64,000 bases of DNA from Bimastos eiseni (Eukaryota; Annelida; Clitellata; Crassiclitellata; Lumbricidae): NCBI GenBank assembly GCA_959347315.1, contig OY365807.1, positions 59,829,384 to 59,893,383 of the forward strand, written 5' to 3'. Both the position numbers and the translations under genes were made by a program. The notes below the pieces were generated by a model. That model was not told the DNA's origin and did not search any database. It saw only the letters and a program-made list of their open reading frames with translations. This document shows, piece after piece, positions 38,401 through 50,400 of this stretch. Position 1 is the first letter of the stretch, and every line of letters begins with the position of its first letter.

Positions 38401-41400
38401 ATTCATTGCCCTGGTCATATTGCATGCCGACGCCTCTCCCTCCCCCTCATTTAAGACTTCATAATATTATTATTCTGGGTTTCTTGATCCAGGAGACAAC
38501 AGCACGTGAGGTCGTTATGTTGGCACTCCAGGAGTTCGGAATAACGACACCTGCCAGCAGGTAAGAATTGCATTCAAGGTGTTTATTAGGTCAGGGTCTT
38601 CATGACATTAAAATGAAAGACTGCTTGTTCGACGATTTGCTTCAGTGGTTACAAGCACTTCTTATTAGAAGAAAGTATAAGAAATTGTAAGCAGATTTTG
38701 TTGTCATTTAAAGCCATAGAAGCAGTGTTGTTGATATTTTCTCATTGACAATTGTCTACTGTTGTTGATACTTATAAGTCAGTAATTTTCTCATGTTTCT
38801 GAAACTGTCTTGGTTCTGATTCTCTGTACGGACACCCTAAGAAGGTCTCCTGCGATCGGTTGTGACAAGAAGTACACATGTCCTAAGTTCGATATTCCCA
38901 CCAGTCGCTAAAAGTCGTTATGATTAGGCCAAATAAATTCAGACTGCCTGTTAAAGATGACAAGAACTTCATTCCTCGAGTCCTATACAGAACTCCTATG
39001 TAGAATCTCCCAACGAATTCTCTTTATTATAATAATTTATTATAATATTATCTAAAACTCGATCGAATCAGACTATGGTACTAAACAACTAATGTATTGT
39101 AATGGTTTGCGGTGTGACATTCCATGTATATCAATAAACGAATATTTATTTTTTATTTTAGTAAATATTCGCTTTGTGAAGTGACAGTCCTGGAAGAAGG
39201 TTTCGTCAAACAGAGGAGACTGCCAGACCAGCTGTCCAACTTGGCCGACAGATGCGCTCTCAACTCGAGGTATCATCACGTTTTGCCTGTTTACAGAGTT
39301 AGTAGTTGCAAGAGTCGAGGTCATCGGACATAGAGGCTAGCAGAGGAACTGGACTTCTGGGAATGTATGGGCTTGGAGCCAGGGTGTAACTCTTATCTCT
39401 GACATAAAACTGGCCTAACGCGTGAAAGTGCTATGCTTGAGGCTGGAATTGTGCGTTACGCTAGACATAAATTTACTCCTGGTCGACCCTAGGTGTAAGT
39501 CCGCTATTCCCAAATAGGACTCTGATCAAAATGGCGACCATTGTTATGATTCGTCACATTCGACGAAGTCTATGACGCTTTTAGATGATTCTAGATCGTC
39601 GCAATCCTCTAGATCTGCGGAAGATAATGCATTTTATTATGCCTTCCATTTTCACAAAACACTACTAAGCTTTGTTTGTGACGAAATGGCTGGCGATGTG
39701 GCACATGATGTGCTAACTGCTGAGTAGAGGTTCGTTGGCTTTGCCACGCAGTAATAATTAATTTTTAAAAATGAAAAAAAATGCCATCTAGTTTACTCTG
39801 ACATTAAGTTGATGAGCTTTTTGTATTGTAACATGCACGTGTAATTAATTAATTTGATGATTTCCACAAAATGTGATTTAGGACTTCGGTATCTTAGCCG
39901 TTGCAACCAAATTAAGCGCCATAAAATCTTTGCGCTAATCTGTGCTTATTATCATTGTTTGTCATTTAATCTTCTGTAGAATTGTTAGGATTATAATTTT
40001 AATTGTGGTTGTTAGAATCATTAATTGCTTAGTAAACATATATTCTTTCAATCTTGTGTCAGTTCTTAGTTAAAATCAACATGTCAGACATAGCAGAGGT
40101 TGAGAAAGTAGGTGATGTAAGGATTCCAAGTGATGCACCCTCATTTCAGGGTAGAACGTCCTCAGTTTCAGAAGCTATTCTAAAACAGTTGAAATTTTTT
40201 TAGACAATTATGATTGAGACAAGTCTAAGTCATAATGAACGCTTAGATAACCTTTCAGAATGACAAAAGGCTAGTTCAAACGAACTTTTTGTTAGATTAA
40301 GCACATTGGAATCTTCTTGCTCTAGTTCTTCATTTAGTTCTAAGAATTTTGGGAATCTGGAAAATGTGTGTTGAAGTGAATGGATAGAGCCCAGTATGAT
40401 CTGCAGATGAAGTGTCTGACTTCCTGATAAGGCCCAACTGACCTTCGATAGCACGAACTACAAGCCCTGATAATTTAGAGTCGGATTCCACGCTGTTCTC
40501 ACAATTGGATTCTCCGCATCACCTAGCCCTCCGGAGCATAGAGAGGCCCATTAGGGAGCCTTAATCAGTCCCCGGTAGAGGTCGGTACAGCTCATCATCA
40601 TCATCACCACCGCCACCACCACCATCATCGTCGTCATCATCATCACAGTGTCATCAATTAGTAACTGAGTTTCGTCATCACATCACAAGTAGATCATTGC
40701 CAACCCTGGACTGTTTTTTCCAGGTATTACTTGAAGTGGAATGATCGAACGGATCCTTTGATTCCGGATGAGATCATTGGAGATGTGCTTCGTGAATGTC
40801 AGACACATTTCCTTCTGCTAGATTGCGCTGAGACGGCTGCGCAGTTGACGATCAAAGATTTCCAGATATTTCGTGACATCCAGCCAACAGAGTACGTCGT
40901 CGATCTCTTCCGATGTCCTTCCAAATATGGTGCTCCGAATCTCACAAAATTCTCCCAGGTACTCCTCAGACGATGCTCTGATATTCTTAAGCATTGACTT
41001 TTATTGCTATTGTTATTTTAATGTTTTTGTTAATGAGTTTATATTTATGGCATTGTAATAAATCGAAATTTATTTCTTTTACTGGATTTTTATAGTACTT
41101 GTTGGGCATTTATTAAAATTCACTTGGGTAATTTTTAATCACATCACAAGTAGATCATTGCCAACTCTGAGTGAGAAGGTGATAAAGATGTTTTGGGAGA
41201 GAATTTATCAATTCAGTTTTGTTATTCTGTTTTGTTTCAGTTGTCGAATTCCGAAATGTTTTGGGTTGCGACTCAGATCTGCAGCGAAACGAACCTCAAC
41301 AAACGAACAAAAACAATGAAACACTTCATTCAGATCGCAAGTCAGTCCATCCACTGCACATGATTCTCTTTTCAGCGCTCTAGTTGTAGTCTCTCTCTCT

Positions 41401-44400
41401 CTCTGACTCTCTCTCTCTCTCTGACAGTGTCGACGATTTGTGAGTAAAGTCTGGCAGTTTATTCCATTCTGCCGGCAAGTGCAAATGCACGGTTACCAAA
41501 TTTCCTGAGTGATCGTGTTACAGCAAAGTCAGTTTGAGAGGAGGATCGTAGTCCTAGTCTGGATTGGAGAGATGAACAAGGTGTATCGAGTGAAGTAACA
41601 TATGATGGAGATGAATGTGTGTAGATTTGGTACATAATGAGACCAATTTTGAACTTTATGCCAACTGGTACAGGAAGCCAGTGTAGTTCACGAAGGGTGG
41701 GGGTGACATAATCATGAGAATCAGGTTTTTGATAGGCTTTGCTGCTTGATGGAGAACAGTGGTGAGAGGTTGGAGGGTTTGCTGCAGGGAGGTCATAGAG
41801 GACCGAGTTGCAATAGTCAATTCTGGAAATGACCAGAACCTGTACTAGTGTGCAGAGACACTTTTCGTTTAGACTTTTCCTGACTTGCCATATGCGCCTA
41901 AGATGGAAGAAACAGGATTTCGTTATGGTTTTTCATAGACAGAGTGTTATCGAGTAGAACACCAAGATCTCGGACAAAATTGACAGGTTTTATGGCACAG
42001 TCAGAACCAATGTTAAGGACAGTGTGGGGCATGTCAGTGGTGGGTATCAGATGGCGGTTAAACCAGGTAAGGTTTGTTTTAGCGGCATTGAGTTTCATGC
42101 GCATGGATGTGCACCATGTCTGGATATCGGAGAGACAGGTGCATAAGCGAGACTTGAGTGTTATCAATATCTTACAAGAGGGGGCCAAAAATAGATCCTT
42201 GAGGGACACCAAAAGGACGTTGAATTTCTTTGAGGTGTTGGTACCTACACGCACTGAATGTAGGCGATTTGTGAGAAAATTAGCGATCTAGTTGTAGTGT
42301 GGCACTCACTCTCTCATGCCTTCTACTTCTGCTGTTCACTCACTGGCTTCCTAGACTGTTGATTAAATTTAATTGCTTGTGAATCAACCTTTGAGTTTCG
42401 ATTGTTAGTGTTGTTGTATTATGCCATGGTGATTGTGTCTTTGGTTGTAGAGCATTGTCAGGAATGCAAGAATTTCAATTCGCTCTTTGCGATCATCAGT
42501 GGCCTTGGTCATGGATCAGTGCAGAGGCTGAAGCAGACATGGGATAAACTGCCGTCAAAATATCTTCGATTGTTTGAGGTCAGACGAAGATGCACTTTTG
42601 GTGCAATTGTTGTTATGATGGGATGATGTGTGTCCTCTCACTTCACATCATCGTTTCATGCAGCTGCATCAGTTTAATCTAAACTGATCTTTCAAAGCAG
42701 TTGTGTTCATCATTGTATGATTCAGTTTCATTCTTTAGCTGTGTATAACATGATCTGCTCTTTTTAATGGATTCTAGTTGAAATATGTAAGATAATTGCA
42801 ACATAATGTATGTGCACGTTTCAGATGCAAATTTCGGCTCTGCTCTTTTACTTACTTAATTAGGACCATTTATATCACTGGACACAGGTTGACTGGGTGA
42901 GGAGGGGGAGGAGCAAGGGAGATGGAATGAATTGATACTGAGACAGAGGATTTGTGTCTGTTGATAGGATCTTCAGAAACTGATGGATCCATCTCGTAAT
43001 ATGTCGCGCTATCGTAACCTCATCAACTCCGAAAGTTCTCATCCGCCTTTGGTTGGTCGCCATTTTCCATCTATTAGATGCATAGGCAACTGGTCTTCCA
43101 TGAAAGGAGTACAAGGATCTCCATGTGTGTCAATATAATGCAATGATCTCTATAGTGCCGTTATCATGATGCACAAGCATCTGTCACTGGTTGCTTTAAG
43201 TGTGATCGTAAGTGAAGAGTCTAGATGCATTGGATCAGCTGAGTTGAAGTCCAGTGGGTCAAGGTCAATTCAGAGATGAAGTCAAAGGATGGTCAATGAA
43301 GACTGGAGACTGAGGCAAGTTCAGCTACCAAGTTAAGCACAAAAGAATAGTTTTAGATAATTCTAGAATGTGTTTCCTATGGCTTGTTCCCTCTTAGAAG
43401 CTCGCTTCTTTTCTGTTTAGTTTTCTTTTTCTTCTGGTGTACTAGGAACAGATGGTTGTCCATTGCACTGACTGACCTCTTGTGCCATTCATTTTTGTAG
43501 ATTCCATTTTTTCCACTTGTGAAGAAGGATCTGACGTTTATCCACCTTGGAAACGATTCCTTGGTCGATGGTTTGGTCAATTTTGAGAAACTGCGAATGA
43601 TTGCCAAAGAAGTGCGACACATCTGCAACATGGCACCAGCCTACTCTGTCAGTTGTCACCCTGTGCTTCAAAATCACAATCGTAATCTCAAAACTTCAAC
43701 AGCGCCTAGGGGCCGTTCGCATATTATATAGCGCTCAAGGGGTAGGTGGGTGGTTTCCTGTTTTGTTAGTGCTATATTGTGTATGGTGCGGGGGGGGGGT
43801 AGGTCGAAGGTTTTGTTATATAACAAACTTTTTTTCAGCTTATGCCATGCCTGTTTGCCTGCCAATTGGAAATTCCATGTACCACGGACCTTCATCGAAG
43901 TTCACAATACGTTGTGAACTAAAATTATCACCATCAGCTGCCACCTGATTTGACGTTCTTACTTATTTTTTATAAATCCACTTTTAGCAAGTTTATGTTT
44001 ACAATTTTAACAATTTACTGTGCATAGCTTTAAGCACTCTTAAATTCAATTGTGTTATTTGTTTTGATTCTGGTTAAATTTAAATTAAGTCACTTGAAAT
44101 AATTATTCTGGTAGGTGTTATCAAGATGTTTGATTTCATTTTCCATAGTATGTGTAAATAGTTTATGTTGGCTTAAATACCAAATTGCAGTTGTAGTACG
44201 CACTCTGTATACATCGTATGCTATTAAATAGGTAGAGTTGTACCGTGAACTTATCGATAAATACCTGATAGTTCAGTATTAAACCAATCCCTTCTGTGTG
44301 ATACTATAATGCTCATTTCTAGTGCAAAACAAGAGGGAAACTAAAATGGTGTTTTTAAATAGTATGTACGTCACTACCATGTATTATCATGCTGTATTAG

Positions 44401-47400
44401 TAGGCTTTGTTGTTGCTTCTGGGGTGGGGTAGGTAGCATATCTGTTTATAATATAGAGGTGGGGGTCACAGCTGCTGTTATATAACGTTATTAGGGGTAG
44501 AGAGTTGGCCAAAATTGAGATTTTATACATGATATAATATGTGAACGGCCCCTACAAGGCGTTTAACCATCAAAATGAATAGACAGAAAGTCAAGATCCA
44601 GATAGTCAGACAGTCAGAAGGGTAATGTGGGTGTGTTTAGAGTTGAATTGCCTATGTAGGTAGGATGGCAGGAATTAAGGTGGGGAGAGGAGGGATGTGG
44701 GTGTTTGCATCTTGTTCTGTCAGTCTTGTTTGCCCCTCATCTATGTGTCTCGGTATGTGTAGTTCTGTCTGTCTCATGCATATATATCTCATCCGATCAT
44801 AACAATATAGACGTCATGTGGCTATTTATAGGTGGCTTATGTTGGTCTCATATGTGCCCGAGTTAAATCCAAGAGAGCTGAGTCTGACTGATTTCTGCTC
44901 TTTGTCGTCATTGTTTCATTCATTCATTTATTCATTATTCATTAAGATAATTTATATAGCACCCCTTAAGGCTTCTACTCAGGAGCGCTCTCGAGTAGAA
45001 GGTGAGTATAAAATAATAGTCTTAGTGGATCCCGGTGGACTACTGCAACGCCAACGGGAGCATTTTCCAGAGCGAGGGGCCAACCGCTGAAAAAGCACGA
45101 TTCTGTTTGGTAGTTGTATGGGCAAATGGGACAATGAGCATGCCTCGCTCAGTAGAGCGTAGAAAGCAACGACCCAGTACACTCAAAGTAGAGTAACAGA
45201 GATCACGAAGATAGGCAGGGGCGAGACCTAGCAAGGACCGCCATACCAAAGCTAAGATCAGGTACAAGATTCTCTGTTGGAGGGGAGGCCAGTGAACCAC
45301 ATCCAGCATATAGCCGGAGACAAGGCCAAATTTGGGTTGGTGTTTCTTTGTCTTAATCACTGTCTGTGTGTTTGTGCAGGATGTGAACATTAGCATCAAC
45401 GCCTCGGCTGCTGCTCTGATGCGGAAGAAGTTAAGCGGAACAATGCAGTCGAATCCAAGGAAGATCTACGAGGAGACACAGATGGTGAGACGCGTGAGAG
45501 CGTACCTCAGCACCTACAGAACCATCGAGGATGAAGCCGTCCTTGCAGACATGTCCAACCAGTGCGAACCATCAGGTCAGGCAAATAAACAGCTAAACAC
45601 TAGTGCAGCTGAAACAATGCTTCAAGGCTGTTATAGGGAGGGATGTGACAATGGGACAGCTGAAACGATGCTTCAGGGCTGTGTAGGGAGGGACATGACA
45701 CTAGTGCATCTGAAGCCACTCTTCAAGGCTGTTATAGGAAGGAATGTGACACTAGTGCAGCTGAAGCGACGCTTCAAGGCTGTTATAGGAAAGAATGTGA
45801 CACTAGTGCAGCTGAAGCGATGCTTCAAGGCTGTTATGGAGAGGGACGTGACACTTATGCAGCTGAAACAATGCTTCAAGGCTGTTATAGGGAGGGACGT
45901 GACACTTATGCAGCTGAAACGATGCTTCAAGGCTGTTATAGGGAGGGAGGTGACACTTATGCAGCTGAGACAATGCTTCAAGACTGTTATAGGGAGGGAC
46001 ATGTGACTTATGCAGCTGAAACAATGCTTCAAGGCTGTTATAGGGAGGGACATGACACTTTTGCATCTGAAATAGCGCTTGAAGGCTGTTATAGAGAGAG
46101 GACGTGTCACTAGTGCAGCTGAAGCCACTTTTCAAGGCTGTTATAGGGAGAAGTGTGATACTTATGCAGCTGAAACGATGCTTCAAGGCTGTTATAGGGA
46201 GGGACGTGACACTAGTGCAGCTGAAACGACACTTCAAGGCTGTTATAGAGAGGGACGTGACACTAGTGCATCTGAAGCCAGTCTTCAAGGCTGTTATAGG
46301 GAGGGACGTGACACTCGTGCAGCCGAAACGAAGCTTCAAGGCTGTTATAGGGAGGGACGTGACACTAATGCAGTTGGAACGACATTTCAAATCTGTTATA
46401 GGGAGGGACGTGACAGTAGTGCAGCTGAAAAGATGCGTCAATTCTGTTATAGGGAGGACGTAACACTAATGCAGCCGAAACGAAGCTTCAAGGCTGTTAT
46501 AGGGAGGGACGTGACACTAATGCAGTTGGAACGACATTTCAAATCTGTTATAGGGAGGGACGTGACAGTAGTGCAGCTGAAAAGATGCGTCAATTCTGTT
46601 ATAGGGAGGACGTAACACTAATGCAGCCGAAACGAAGCTTCAAGGCTGTTATAGGGAGGGACGTGACACTAATGCAGTTGGAACGACATTTCAAATCTGT
46701 TATAGGGAGGGACGTGACAGTAGTGCAGCTGAAAAGATGCGTCAATTCTGTTATAGGGAGGACGTAACACTAATGCAGCTGAAACGACACTTCAAGGCTG
46801 TTATGGGGAGGCATGTGATCAGTTGCTGTTCATAGTCCATCCGCTTCTTCACACCTATTCCACCCAAACACTTGTCCACCCTTCCGTCTCCTCATCAATT
46901 GAATTTAAATCACTCCATATCCACAGGCCCACAGGTGTTCCTGCTATCTAGAATGAACTCCAGTCAGAATTATATCTAATTATATCTAATCCATCCTACA
47001 AACTCACAAAAGCTTCAACTCTTGCTGTTATAGGGAGGGATGTGACAGGTCCTCTCCACAGGTCTTTTGACTCATGTGTCCATCGATTTTATTTTTACTG
47101 AGTTTCAGTAAATAAGCTAATCATCTGACTTGGCTATTTTTGGAGATTATGATCTGCTTGAGACATAGAAGATGATGATATATGGATGAACGATGTGTGT
47201 TAGGTCTCACCACCAGGAATGTAGTCTCGAGACCACGGTCTTGGTCTCGAGACAGTCTCGAGACAGGAAAACTGCGATCTTGGTCTTGGTCTCGAATGCA
47301 TCAGTTTTTGTCTCGGACCATCGGTATTGGTCTTGGTCTCGATGGCGTCGGTCTTGGTCTTAAAGGAACGGTCTTGAGATTGGTCTTCGTCTTAGGTTAG

Positions 47401-50400
47401 CGTTCTTGGTCATTTGCCGTATCAGAGCAATTTCTTTGATATTTGTCGGTTATTTTCGATTACTAGAGACACCGGATATTTAGGCTTTACGCACTTGTTA
47501 TCGATTTATGACGTGCTGACATATACTTGTTGCTATGGGCAAAAAAATGTATTTTCAACGGAACCAGCCATTTCAAAATTTGCTGTCACAAAATGTCAAG
47601 GCTTTGAAACAATTTAATAATTATGTGGTCGGCCACGAGTAGTCACCTACAATTCCGAGTAAAAGTAGGTCTACACCATTCAAACGGAATGTTAATCTAC
47701 TTGTTCAGATGCCTTATTTAAAACCTATCGTATATGGAAATAATTTATAGTGTGATATTCTCAGGCCAAAGCCAAGGGCGACCCACAACACTTAAGACTG
47801 GCCAGTAAAACTGTTTTCTGGACCATTATTAAGATTGGTATTCTTCAGCAATGAAATTAATGTTTTAGGCGTGTCATAGCGTCTTAATAAATTGAGCTGT
47901 TTATAAAAATAGAGTTTCGGTCTTGGTCTTGGTCTCGAACCACCCGGTCTTGGTCTTGGTCTTGGACCTCTCGGTCTTGGTCTTGGTCTTGGTCTCGTTC
48001 TTGGTCTCGAGGTTTTGGTCTCGTGCCCAACACTGCTCACCGGTATGTTGTTTATATTTACTTTGCAAGATGTGGTAGTTTCATGGGAAAGGTTGCAGGG
48101 TGGCAACAGTTTGATGAAAATCTCTGATTCTTTTCAGTGGCCTTGGGATTTCTGGCAAGAAAACAGGAATGCGTCAACAACCCAGTCATTCTTACAAAGC
48201 AGACTGCGATCAATCTAGGACCAAAGTTTGGTAATTGTAACTCTTCTCATTCAGAGTTTCTCACTTAGTAACAGGAAAGGCTTGACCTTCATCTTACAAA
48301 CAGTGATTGGATACTTTGCATTGAGAGTATCCAGTGCTTATAAAGTAGTGATGATAGTGAGCAAGCATTTTAGTAGGTGTCATGAGGAGATGGTAAAAAG
48401 TGTCTGATACCCGTAACGGACAGGTATTTTAGTAAGTGTTGTCAAGAGATGATAGTGATAATAGTGGCAGAGTGCAGTGCCTGTAGCAAAACAGTTGTTT
48501 TATTAGTTCTCATGATGATGTGGTGGAAAGTTTCTTCATTTCATTAAGTAATATATTATTATATCAATAATAGATGGGTAGCTTTGCAGGTGTCACAAGG
48601 AGTTATATTCTGTAGAAAGGTATGGATGAGGAGGTTGTGCAGGTGTACATTGTGTCTCCATCTAGGAGCTGATTCTCCAGATGCGGTTCATAAGCTGCTG
48701 CAGTTGACCGACCGAGTGCGACCGCATGAGAACCGAAAGCAAAGGCATCCTGTGACGATGCCTGGACCTCAGACTCTGAAGCCACTCCATGGTGAACACC
48801 ATGCAATGACGACGACGACTCTCTCTGCCTCCTCCTCTGTGCTTCTCCTGTCGCCAGAGAGCTCCTCAGTTCTTGGACCAAACCAGACAAATGGACAAGA
48901 ACGCAGATCGTCTGTTGTAAAAGGTGAGAGTCTTTAAACATCATCAGGAAATTATTAAATTATTAAAAGTCACAATTTATTAGGCATCACTATTCAATGA
49001 CCAAACATTAGTCAATGAAGTTGAGCAATTGTGAGAGGAAAGTACTTGCTCATGGTCCCTACACATTAACCATCTCAGGGAACAAGGTTCATTGCAAGTT
49101 AAGCACTGTTACCAAATTATTGTCCACCACATCCCACAATGGAAAGATTGCAATGCAGGCTACATGCTACAGGTCATAGAAGAGTCACTGCCCCTAAGGA
49201 AAGATTTGTAGGGGTGAATGAGTTACAACTTGAGAACAGAGCAACAACCTCTGAAGTTTGTGTAGCTGTTATTGTTGCTATGACAACAGAAGCTGAAATC
49301 GGTTGGACTGTGTGTGTGTGTGCATGTGTGTAGACCATCGGATGTTGGTCCATGGTTCAGCATCGAACAGTCCAACGGGAAGCATTGGAAGCAGCACAGG
49401 CAGACGACTGCTTCAGACGAACCACCGACCAAAGAGAAGTGAGTCTGACTCTGGTCACAATTCGTCTTCCAACTGCGACAGCAATAGCACAAGCTCTGTC
49501 GGTTCCACTGGCTCCCCATCTTCAATGAAACCAAAGCCTAGAGTGTCGTCCATGAGACAGTCGTTCGGACAATCAACTGCAGCCAGTGGCACCTTGAGGC
49601 AACAGTCACGATCGATATTCTACGTCAGTAGCATGTCTGACCTCTCGCAGTCATCAGCAAGGACAACTGGTCATGGCACATACTGCGCTCCACCTGGTGA
49701 GCAAATGAGCCACTATCAATTGCAAGAGATTTAGCCATTAAGGACTTTTCCATTAAGCCATGTTTTATGTTCATTTTCAATTGCAAGACATTTAACCATT
49801 AAGCACTTCTCCATTAAGCCATCTTGCATGGGCCATTTTTAGCTGCAAATGATTTTGCCATTAAAGCCATCTTTTCAATTCACAATTTCAAGAGATCTTC
49901 ACTTTAAGTGGACGGACATTTTCTGTGTCCTAAGAAAGGTTCACAAACAGAACACTATCTGGTGATATGAAAGTCTGTACAAAACGTTTCTACATCAGCT
50001 CGACTATTTTCGGCACACAATTTACTTTAAATTCAGATATTTGGACATTTTTATTTAAAATTGCACAATTATAGTTTCGATATAATAACAGCTGAACCCT
50101 AACCCTAACCCTAGCTCTGTCCAATTTCTGCTATTATCCAGCCAATTTGTTCTTGGTCTTCCTTTGCTCTAGCACCCTCTATTGTTCCTTGTATTATCTC
50201 TTTCTCTATACATCCCTCTTCTTTCCTCATAACATGTCCAAAATACTTGATCTTCGCTTCTTTCACAGCACCTAAAAATTTTCTTTCCACACCTGAAGTT
50301 TTCAATACTCATTCAATTGCTTTCGTGTCTTTCCAAAATATCCCCAAGACAAGTCTCAAACACTTCATTTTGAAGGCATCTATTCTGGTTTCTGCGTCTT

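Noticed and set aside
45332..46767. ORFs of 97-224 codons on both strands over the 51-bp array.
   Set aside because: They are produced by a repeat unit divisible by three. The first part of the 224-codon ORF is real exon 24, but it ends at the donor at 45575.
50095..50112. True telomere or chromosome end.
   Set aside because: Only about three hexamers are present, at the 3' end of a LINE and inside a gene intron.
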